Source: Bacteroidales bacterium
GTDB lineage: Bacteria; Bacteroidota; Bacteroidia; Bacteroidales; GCA-2748055
Reading direction: 5' to 3'
Assembly: GCA_029934875.1 (NCBI GenBank)
Contig: JAOZLK010000347.1
Location: 1-5,399 of the forward strand
Length of the DNA: 5,399 bases
The notes under the pieces are model-generated. The model had not been told where the DNA came from. It saw only the letters and a list, made by a program, of their open reading frames with translations, and searched no databases. This document shows positions 1 through 5,399 of the stretch, piece by piece. Within the stretch, counting starts at the first letter, position 1; each line of letters opens with the position of its first letter. The translations under genes were made by a program, and so were the position numbers.

Positions 1-284
1 CTGCCTTTACCAGGCAGAAGGTTAGGAAGCACCTGGCAATGACGGGAGAAATCACATTACGGGGAAAAATTCTACCAGTAGGGGGAATCAAAGAAAAAAT
101 TCTTGCTGCTAAAAGAGCGGGTATTACAGATATCGCCATCTCTGCCGAGAATAGGAAAGATGTGGAGGAGATCAATGAAATATACCGCAAAAGCCTCACA
201 TTCAGATATGTAAGTGACATTTCAGAGCTGATGAAATTTGCTCTATTGAATGAGAAAGTGGGCAAAGCCCTGCTAAAGCCTTAA
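1..284 (+). CDS. lon: Lon ATP-dependent protease, C-terminal end (5' truncated by window)
   Basis: This is the end of the peptidase domain of Lon, the cytosolic AAA+ serine protease that degrades misfolded and regulatory proteins. The first complete codon is at position 3, and the frame is open from the window edge to the TAA at 282-284, giving about 93 residues. The stretch HLAMTGEITLRGKILPVGG followed by IKEKILAAKRAGI is a hallmark of Lon. The first lysine of the IKEK motif matches the catalytic Lys of the Ser-Lys dyad (K722 in E. coli Lon). The catalytic serine and the ATPase domain lie upstream, outside the window. The ATG at position 39 is an internal methionine of the MTGE motif and not a start. 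The C-terminus ends normally, with a short tail (SELMKFALLNEKVGKAL) of the length expected for the family. The gene ends one base before a convergent minus-strand reading frame. Confidence 0.96.
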   Translation, partial: AFTRQKVRKHLAMTGEITLRGKILPVGGIKEKILAAKRAGITDIAISAENRKDVEEINEIYRKSLTFRYVSDISELMKFALLNEKVGKALLKP

Positions 285-285
285 T

Positions 286-480
286 CTAGCAAATCAATAA
301 TTTGGCTGTTTCAATGCCATGGGCTTTCTTTATCCGTATGAAATAGATACCGCATGGTAAACCTTTACCTTCTAGCTGAGAAACTGAAAAAGTCTCCTCA
401 TCCTGTGTCCGGCATTTATAAACCGGCATACCTTCCATGTTAATTACTTCTATCATCGTACAGAGTTTTAGAGTTTCACA
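286..480 (-). pseudogene. Orphan T9SS type A C-terminal sorting domain, probable gene remnant
   Basis: On the minus strand an open stretch runs from just after an in-frame TGA (481-483) to a TAG at 286-288. From the only ATG (454-456) it would give 56 residues. The translation contains IEVINMEGMPVYK, then SVSQLEGKGLPCGIYFIRIK, then GIETAKLLIC before the stop. This matches the consensus of the type IX secretion type A sorting domain: a strand with N-x-x-G-x-x-V, an L-x-x-G-(I/V)-Y-F-(I/V)-(R/K) strand, and a final K-(I/L)-(I/L) close to the C-terminus. Such domains normally sit at the end of large secreted or surface proteins, where PorU removes them during export. Here no signal peptide, cargo domain or upstream reading frame is visible, so it is most simply the 3' relic of a deleted or decayed gene. 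An intact mini-protein is a less likely alternative. The domain call rests on pattern reading, not on a profile search. Confidence 0.7.
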
Positions 481-607
481 TCAGGTTTTTACACTTTCGA
501 GCAATCTAAAGTAGACCTTGTACAAGTGAAAGAAAAGAGAAAAATGACTTATTGTGTGAAGTATGGCCTCTGACTTGTGAAACCTTTATTTTTAAGGATG
601 AAGCCGA
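481..607. other. AT-rich intergenic DNA between the sorting-domain remnant and the regulator gene
   Basis: No gene-like reading frame is visible on either strand, and the minus-strand translations do not continue the sorting domain. The stretch is visibly richer in A and T than the flanking genes. It contains a perfect 10-bp palindrome, CTTGTACAAG (517-526), and an 8-bp inverted pair, GTTTCACA (473-480) and TGTGAAAC (576-583), about 95 bases apart. I see no convincing hairpin with a T-run that would end the minus-strand regulator transcript. Together with the remnant beside it, this looks like decaying DNA left by a lost gene. Confidence 0.5.
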
Positions 608-1360
608 TCAGGAAAAATTCGCTTCCAGCATCCTTATTTTCTTGGCCGGTATTTTAACCGGGTAGGTGTCGTCATTGCATTCAAGGATGCAAAGACTGTT
701 CTTACGATCAACCCGGGCCAGATAGTTCAGGTTTACGAGGTAGGAACGGCTTACCCTGAAGAAGGCTCCTGGTTTCAGAAGATTCTCAATGCTACCAAGG
801 TTCTGGGTTGTAATTTCGCGGTTGCCGCTTGAGAGCTGAATATGGGTGTAATTTCCATCCGCCTGGCAGTAAACAATCTCGGCAGGCTTAATCAAGAGGT
901 ACCCCGATCGTGTGTTCAGTTTCACCTTCCCCGTTCCCTGCCCCTTAAGAATCTCAATAAGATCGGCCAGGTCCGAACCTTCACCCCTGGCCTTACGTTC
1001 ACGGAAGCGGTTGATCGCACTGAATAATTCATCCTGCTTCACAGGTTTCATGATATAATCTAAAACCGAATTCCTTATTGCCTGGATGGCATAATGATCG
1101 AAGGCCGTCACAAAGATGATTCCGGGATCAAGGCCACTTTGCTTCACCATTTCAATGAAGTGAAAACCATCCTTTCCAGGCATCTGGATATCAAGCAATA
1201 CCAGATCAGGCTTCTCCTTTTTGAGCAGTGATACAGCTTCATCCACACCACCAGCCATTCCTGCTACCGACAGCCCCTCTTTTTCCTGGAGAATGTATTT
1301 CAACAGTTCCCTGGCCTCAGGTTCGTCATCGACAATCAGAATCTTCAGAGCTTCTTCCAC
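608..1360 (-). CDS. LytTR-family response regulator (receiver + LytTR DNA-binding domain)
   Basis: This is a two-component response regulator of 250 residues, the usual length for the LytR/AlgR class. The receiver domain (about residues 5-122) starts with ILIVDDEPEAR. D11 and D12 form the acidic pocket, D57 in LVLLDIQMPGKDG is the predicted phospho-acceptor, T85 (FVTAF) is the switch residue, and K105 (YIMKPV) is the conserved lysine. After a charged linker (about 118-142), a LytTR DNA-binding domain spans about 145-249, with the typical IVYCQADGNYTHI segment and FFRVSRSYLVNLNYL. The start is GTG (1358-1360). The only upstream in-frame codons before a TAA (1376-1378) contain no ATG, and the GTG sits a few residues before the first receiver strand, as expected. 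The gene is divergent from the transporter gene. No sensor histidine kinase is present in the window, so the input signal is unknown. Regulation of the neighbouring transporter is possible but only inferred from position. Confidence 0.93.
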   Translation of the reverse strand: MEEALKILIVDDEPEARELLKYILQEKEGLSVAGMAGGVDEAVSLLKKEKPDLVLLDIQMPGKDGFHFIEMVKQSGLDPGIIFVTAFDHYAIQAIRNSVLDYIMKPVKQDELFSAINRFRERKARGEGSDLADLIEILKGQGTGKVKLNTRSGYLLIKPAEIVYCQADGNYTHIQLSSGNREITTQNLGSIENLLKPGAFFRVSRSYLVNLNYLARVDRKNSLCILECNDDTYPVKIPAKKIRMLEANFS

Positions 1361-1392
1361 GTGGCAATGAATGAGTTAGTTTCTTCAGTGCG

Positions 1393-1420
1393 CAATATAT
1401 AAAAAACCATGGAAGACAAA
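1393..1420 (-). promoter_or_regulatory. Candidate Bacteroidota-type promoter for the LytTR regulator
   Basis: Read on the minus strand, TTTG (1417-1420) is followed after 17 bases by TATATTG (1393-1399). This resembles the Bacteroidota sigma factor consensus of TTTG near -33 and TAnnTTTG near -7, one T short in the -7 box. Transcription would begin about 25 bases before the GTG start. The spacer from 1361 to 1489 must also hold the promoter of the divergent transporter gene. On the plus strand TAATCTTC (1460-1467) is only a partial -7 match with no clear -33 partner. The region is AT-rich, so chance matches are likely. Confidence 0.3.
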
Positions 1421-1489
1421 AAACGGCCTGATGTATCACCGATTTTCCACTTTTTTTCGTAATCTTCACACATCTAAGCACTAAAATGC

Positions 1490-3718
1490 ATGGCAACTTT
1501 ATCCACGCATAGAACAACTTCCAAGTTTGGGACCCTTCCGGTCTTCCTGACTACTATCTCGACCATCCTTGGAGCGATCCTCTTCCTCAGGTTTGGATAT
1601 GCTGTTGGACATCAGGGTTTTGCAGGAGCCATCGGCATCATCCTGCTGGGTCATATGGTCACAATCCCCACGGCTATGGCTGTGGCCGAAATTGCTACCA
1701 ACCAGAAGGTTCAGGGCGGGGGGGCCTATTTCATTATCAGCCGGTCCTTCGGACTCAATATCGGTTCGGCCATCGGAATCACCCTCTATCTCAGCCAGGC
1801 CATCAGTGTTGCCTTTTATGTCATTGCATTCTCTGAAGCCTTCGATCCCCTGATCCGATTCCTTCATTATGAGATCAATACACCCATGATTGATAAAAGG
1901 TGGATCGGAATTTTCAGCATGAGTATCCTTGGCATCCTCATCCTCACCCGGGGGGCCAATATCGGAATGAAAGCCCTTTACTTTGTTGTGGGCTTGCTAT
2001 TCACCTCATTATTGTTCTTTTTCCTGGGAAAGCCAACGGATTCTGAACACGTCATTGAGTTCAATATCCATATCCGAAATCCCGACTCTTTCTTCTATGT
2101 CTTTATGATAATCTTTCCAGCTTTTACCGGGCTGGTGGCCGGGCTGGGTCTCTCTGGTGACCTGCGTAACCCCAGCAGGTCAATACCAAGGGGGACACTT
2201 CTCGCAACAATGTGTGGCTTTGTGGTGTACGTCCTGGTGGCATACAAACTTGCCGCCAGTGCATCTCCCCAGGAGCTGGCTTCGGATCAGATGATCATGG
2301 AGAAGATCTCCCTGTGGGGCCCTATAATCCCCATTGGACTGGCAGCAGCTTCATTATCCTCTGCACTTGGATCGATCATGGTGGCACCGCGTACGCTCCA
2401 GGCCATGAGCTATGACACCGTTTTCCCCGGAAGCAAATTGAACACCTGGCTCGCTAAAGGAAAAGAAAAGGATAATGAGCCCACCAATGCAGGTCTTGTC
2501 ACAACCATCATTGCATTTGTTTTTGTAGCATTTGGCGACATCGACTTTGTGGCAAGGATCATTTCCATGTTCTTCATGGTCACTTACGGTGTGATTTGCC
2601 TGATCTCGCTTCTGGAGCATTTCGCAGCAGATCCTTCCTACCGCCCAACATTTAAATCCAAATGGTATCTCTCCTTGCTGGGCGCAGTGACATCATTCTG
2701 GCTCATGTTCAAGATGAATGCCCCCTATGCCCTGCTTTCACTGATTATAATGACCGGCATATACATTTCCCTCTCGGGCTCCAACAAAAAGGAAAAGGGC
2801 CTGGTCAACCTTTTCAGGGGGGTGGTTTTCCAAATGAGCAGGCAGCTGCAGATCCTTGCACAGCGTGCCGACCGGGAGGATCTGAACGAGCACTGGAGAC
2901 CATTTACCATCTGTATTTCCCAGGATACATTTATGCGGCGCAGCGCCTTTGATGTATTAAGGTGGATTTCCCTGAAATATGGTTTCGGGACTTACATTCA
3001 CTATATCAAGGGCTTCCTCACCGAAAAAACAAATACCGAATCCAAGGCGGTGCTGAATAAACTGCTTCACCTGGCTGCGGGTAGCAAAAACCGGGTATAC
3101 CTGGATACCATTATCAGTCCTTCATATACCTCCGCCATTGCCCAGGTTATTCAACTATCAGGCATCTCGGGTAAAGGGAACAACATGATCCTTTTTGAAT
3201 TTTCACAAAGCAATCCTGAATCCCTGACCGAGGCTTTGAGCACGCATGAAATCCTCTACGCCACCGGCTTTGATCTCTGCATTCTGAGTACATCCTACAA
3301 AGGATTCGGATACAAAAAGCAAATCCACATCTGGATACAGCCCGACGACTTTGACAATGCCAACCTGATGATCCTCCTTGGCTACATTATCCTTGGGCAT
3401 CCCGAGTGGAAAGAAGGGATCATCAACATCTACGTCCTTTATCAGCCCTCGCAGGCAGAAAGGAAGAGGGATGAGCTTCAAAAGCTGATTAAGGAAGGGC
3501 GTCTTCCCATCTCCATGGGAAATATTAGCATGGTTAGTGCCAGTGAAGAAAAAACCAATCGCCAGGTGATTGGCAAAACTTCATTAGATGCTGATCTGAC
3601 AATTATTGGTTTCGGGCATGAGCAACTGAGAAACGAAGGGTACAAAACTTATACGGACTACGACAAATTAGGAAACATTTTATTTGTCAGTGCCAACACA
3701 AAGAAAGAAATCAAGTAA
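1490..3718 (+). CDS. Cation-chloride cotransporter-like permease (SLC12-type, APC superfamily)
   Basis: This is a 742-residue inner-membrane transporter homologous to eukaryotic Na-K-Cl cotransporters. About twelve hydrophobic segments lie in residues 15-430, and a soluble C-terminal domain covers about 435-742. Family signatures include TILGAILFLRFGYAVG in TM1, EIATNQKVQGGGAYFIISRS (67-86) after TM2, the TM3 tyrosine Y110, FPAFTGLVAG (209-218) with LSGDLRNP in TM6, AASLSSALGS (286-295) with APRTLQA in TM8, and RPTFK (385-389) before TM11. Y110, P210 and T213 match K+-site residues of NKCC1, and S290-S291 match its Na+-site serine pair. The TM1 asparagine of NKCC1 is T25 here. The C-terminal domain has the WRP motif (469-471) and a KKQIHIWIQPDD block (609-620) typical of SLC12 cytosolic domains, which have a universal-stress-protein-like fold. 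The substrate is not proven, and annotation pipelines may call it amino acid permease. The ATG at 1490 leaves a short N-terminus before TM1, and the competing ATG at 1486 is out of frame and stops quickly. Confidence 0.9.
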   Translation: MATLSTHRTTSKFGTLPVFLTTISTILGAILFLRFGYAVGHQGFAGAIGIILLGHMVTIPTAMAVAEIATNQKVQGGGAYFIISRSFGLNIGSAIGITLYLSQAISVAFYVIAFSEAFDPLIRFLHYEINTPMIDKRWIGIFSMSILGILILTRGANIGMKALYFVVGLLFTSLLFFFLGKPTDSEHVIEFNIHIRNPDSFFYVFMIIFPAFTGLVAGLGLSGDLRNPSRSIPRGTLLATMCGFVVYVLVAYKLAASASPQELASDQMIMEKISLWGPIIPIGLAAASLSSALGSIMVAPRTLQAMSYDTVFPGSKLNTWLAKGKEKDNEPTNAGLVTTIIAFVFVAFGDIDFVARIISMFFMVTYGVICLISLLEHFAADPSYRPTFKSKWYLSLLGAVTSFWLMFKMNAPYALLSLIIMTGIYISLSGSNKKEKGLVNLFRGVVFQMSRQLQILAQRADREDLNEHWRPFTICISQDTFMRRSAFDVLRWISLKYGFGTYIHYIKGFLTEKTNTESKAVLNKLLHLAAGSKNRVYLDTIISPSYTSAIAQVIQLSGISGKGNNMILFEFSQSNPESLTEALSTHEILYATGFDLCILSTSYKGFGYKKQIHIWIQPDDFDNANLMILLGYIILGHPEWKEGIINIYVLYQPSQAERKRDELQKLIKEGRLPISMGNISMVSASEEKTNRQVIGKTSLDADLTIIGFGHEQLRNEGYKTYTDYDKLGNILFVSANTKKEIK

Positions 3719-3742
3719 AAGCTTAACTTTAAAACAAAACTG

Positions 3743-4213
3743 ATGCAGAAAACAGCTGTCTTCCCTGGTTCATTTGATCCATTTACTGTAGGTCATGAAG
3801 ACATTGTCCTCAGGGCACTTGACCTGTTCGACTTCATTATTGTTGCTATCGGTGTTCACTCCATGAAACCGCCTCTCATGAAGATCGAAGCAAGGCTTAG
3901 GATGATCAACAAGGTATTTGAGGCCCACGAGCAGGTGACTGTCGATTCTTTTGAAGGGCTTACAGTGGATTATTGCAAAAAAGTGAGTACCACACACATG
4001 TTACGGGGTATTCGTACTGCAGCTGATTTTGAGTATGAAAGGGCCATCGCTCAGATCAATAAAAAAATGCTCCCCACGGTGGAATCGGTCTTCTTGCTTA
4101 CTTCCCCCGAACACACACCGATCAACTCCACAATTATCAGGGAGATCATCCGAAACCGGGGTGATGTTTCACAGTTCATCCCTGAGGGGATTAATATTAA
4201 TGACTACCTCTGA
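3743..4213 (+). CDS. coaD: Pantetheine-phosphate adenylyltransferase (CoaD)
   Basis: This cytosolic enzyme transfers AMP from ATP to 4'-phosphopantetheine to give dephospho-CoA, the penultimate step of coenzyme A synthesis. It is complete at 156 residues, close to the 159 of E. coli CoaD. PGSFDPFTVGHEDI (8-21) carries the nucleotidyltransferase (T/H)xGH motif with catalytic H18. K42 lies in the loop equivalent to the phosphate-binding lysine, and RGIRTAADFEYE (88-99) holds the conserved arginines R88 and R91. INSTIIRE (127-134) is the C-terminal ISSTxxR-type motif. The 24-bp gap after the transporter gene is A-rich, with no Shine-Dalgarno sequence, as is common in Bacteroidota, and the start falls directly before the first strand. 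Its TGA overlaps the start of the next gene, so the two are probably translated from one message. No residue expected to be essential is missing. Confidence 0.97.
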   Translation: MQKTAVFPGSFDPFTVGHEDIVLRALDLFDFIIVAIGVHSMKPPLMKIEARLRMINKVFEAHEQVTVDSFEGLTVDYCKKVSTTHMLRGIRTAADFEYERAIAQINKKMLPTVESVFLLTSPEHTPINSTIIREIIRNRGDVSQFIPEGININDYL

Positions 4214-4215
4214 TG
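4211..4215 (+). other. TGATG stop/start overlap between coaD and the thioredoxin-like gene
   Basis: The coaD stop TGA (4211-4213) shares its A with the ATG (4213-4215) of the next frame. The ATG is supported because it leads straight into a signal peptide of normal length. Such overlaps usually mean co-transcription and translational coupling by re-initiation. Confidence 0.75.
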
Positions 4216-5399
4216 GGATTGAGATGGCTCTGTATTTCTGCACTTCTTGGATTGTGGGGATGGAACTCGGGATATGCACAGGAGGTTCACATATCGGGGA
4301 AAGATCCCGGCTACAGCGGAATTTCCCTGCGTTTTAGCATCCAGGGTCACCCTTTTATAGATCAAGCCATTTACTCCAAAACACTTAACTGTGATGAATC
4401 GGGTGCCTTCCAACTGCAACTTGAACCGCATTCGGAAGGGGTCATCGTGCTCAGGGCGGGAGTATATGAAGCCACACTGTTTATTGAGCCTGGAAAGAGC
4501 TACCAGGTAATTCTGCCGCAGTACCAGGAGGTGTCGTATGCAGAGAAAATATCACCCTATTTTGAGCCCCTTCGTATACCCATAAAAACTACCGGAGATC
4601 CGGATGAGATTAACAACAGGATCTATCTCTACGATTCTGTTTTTTACCGACTTAATGAAGAGCTCATCCTGGCCAGGAGGAGGGGTGGAGAAGCTCTTGC
4701 CGATTCAATGATAAGCCTGCTCGCAACTCTTTTTGACAGGAGCCAGGCTGATTGGTTCTCCCTCCATTGCAAGTACAAGGAAGGCCTGTTGAAACTCAAT
4801 GAGGGAAAATCCGGACTGCAAATGATAAGTGAGGATTACCTGGGAAGCATTGTACGGGAAAATCACCCGGCCTACCTGGAACTCTTCGGCGCCATGTTCA
4901 GAGATTTTCTTATTTACTACGACCGCACTCCTGAGGGAGAGGGTATCCGCTACCATATTAATCGAAGCAACAACCTGGATAGTCTCAGGAACATAGTCTC
5001 CTCCCACCCCGCTGTTACCAATGATACAATCAGGGATCTCATCCTGCTGCAGGAACTATCCCCGCTCTTTTACAGGGGGGAATTTCACAAAGAGGCAATC
5101 CTGATCCTGCTTGACTCGCTTGAAGCAGATCCGGTAAAGCCTGAATTTGCCCTTTATGCCGGCGCCCTTCGCGACAAATTAGCAAGCCTTGTTTCTGGTT
5201 ATCCTCCCCCTTCCTTCACCCTGACCGATAGCGATGGCCTTAGCTGGTCACCCTCCGACTTCAAAGGCAAATATACCTACCTGATGTTCTGTACCCCGGA
5301 CCATTATGGCTGTATGATGGAGTATCCCTATCTCAACTCCTACGTCTCCAAGCACTCCGAATACCTTGAAGTAGTCTCCATTATGGTGGCAGAATACAG
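4213..5399 (+). CDS. Secreted TlpA/AhpC-like thioredoxin-fold protein, 3' truncated, with HxxC in place of CxxC
   Basis: The frame is open from the ATG at 4213 to the window end: 395 complete codons, with the C-terminus missing. Residues 1-22 form a signal peptide (short LRW start, a hydrophobic core, then GYA followed by Q23), so the protein is exported to the periplasm, possibly membrane-attached by other means; no lipobox cysteine is visible. Residues about 23-125 look like the beta-rich N-terminal domain found in Bacteroidota TlpA-type proteins, with LFIEPGKSYQVILP. Residues about 130-325 are mainly helical and charged. From about 329 a thioredoxin/AhpC-TSA domain begins with PPPSFTLTDSDG, then DFKGKYTYLMF, then CTPDHYGCMMEYPYL (360-374). 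In the usual alignment to WCxPCxxExP, the first active-site cysteine is His364 and the second is Cys367. Cys360 is an extra cysteine upstream. Classical thiol-disulfide exchange is therefore uncertain. The exact subfamily and partner are not known. Confidence 0.82.
   Translation, partial: MGLRWLCISALLGLWGWNSGYAQEVHISGKDPGYSGISLRFSIQGHPFIDQAIYSKTLNCDESGAFQLQLEPHSEGVIVLRAGVYEATLFIEPGKSYQVILPQYQEVSYAEKISPYFEPLRIPIKTTGDPDEINNRIYLYDSVFYRLNEELILARRRGGEALADSMISLLATLFDRSQADWFSLHCKYKEGLLKLNEGKSGLQMISEDYLGSIVRENHPAYLELFGAMFRDFLIYYDRTPEGEGIRYHINRSNNLDSLRNIVSSHPAVTNDTIRDLILLQELSPLFYRGEFHKEAILILLDSLEADPVKPEFALYAGALRDKLASLVSGYPPPSFTLTDSDGLSWSPSDFKGKYTYLMFCTPDHYGCMMEYPYLNSYVSKHSEYLEVVSIMVAEY

Noticed and set aside
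584..598. Short hairpin CCTT...AAGG beyond the regulator stop codon as a terminator
   Set aside because: The stem is only four base pairs and no proper T-run follows on the minus strand, so termination is not supported.
1372..1380. Possible LytTR-type binding half-site TGAGTTAGT
   Set aside because: It fits the loose half-site consensus with one mismatch, but no second copy lies at the expected spacing, so it is not distinguishable from chance.
1326..1517. Minus-strand 63-codon frame spanning the divergent spacer
   Set aside because: It overlaps the starts of both well-supported genes in other frames and shows no family resemblance. Its hydrophobic look comes from the AT-rich spacer.
1499..1867. 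122-codon minus-strand open frame inside the transporter gene
   Set aside because: It is antisense to strongly conserved transmembrane coding sequence, its translation is low-complexity and rich in D, E, S and G, and it has no recognisable domain. It is a shadow of the transporter codons.
3724..3731. TAACTTTA before coaD as a -7 promoter box
   Set aside because: It is close to the consensus, but the nearest TTTG is 37 bases upstream, too far for a -33 element. Read-through from the transporter gene is simpler.
4705..5007. Minus-strand 100-codon frame opposite the thioredoxin-like gene
   Set aside because: The plus-strand frame is open for 395 codons with a signal peptide and a thioredoxin-fold domain. 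The antisense frame has no motif.

Overview
The window looks like a piece of a Bacteroidota chromosome. The evidence is a degenerate type IX secretion (T9SS) C-terminal sorting domain, A-rich leaders without clear Shine-Dalgarno sequences, and a secreted Bacteroidota-style thioredoxin-fold protein directly behind coaD. A genus cannot be named from this sequence. Most of the content is conserved chromosomal genes, and I see no mobile element, CRISPR array, tRNA or rRNA.

Layout from left to right: (1) The 3' end of lon (1-284, +) carries the catalytic-lysine region of the peptidase domain. (2) Tail-to-tail with lon, one base away, a minus-strand open stretch (286-480) encodes what reads as an orphan T9SS type A sorting domain with no secreted protein in front of it. 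It is followed by about 125 bp of AT-rich DNA with no gene. (3) A LytTR-family response regulator (608-1360, -) with a GTG start. (4) A 129-bp divergent spacer with a candidate Bacteroidota-type promoter for the regulator. (5) A 742-residue cation-chloride-cotransporter-like protein (1490-3718, +), the bacterial counterpart of the SLC12 family. It keeps the K+-site Tyr/Pro/Thr and Na+-site Ser-Ser positions of the Na+-coupled branch and has a full cytosolic C-terminal domain. (6) coaD (3743-4213, +), a complete phosphopantetheine adenylyltransferase. (7) A secreted thioredoxin-fold protein (4213 to the window end, +) whose start overlaps the coaD stop as TGATG.

How the genes may work together: the transporter, coaD and the thioredoxin-like gene run in the same direction with gaps of 24 bp and then an overlap, so they may be co-transcribed, although their functions (ion transport, CoA synthesis, envelope redox or thiol role) are not obviously linked. 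The LytTR regulator is head-to-head with the transporter and could control it, but no partner histidine kinase lies in the window. The points most worth a second look are the orphan T9SS domain, the ion-site pattern of the transporter, and the HxxC motif replacing CxxC in the thioredoxin-like protein.
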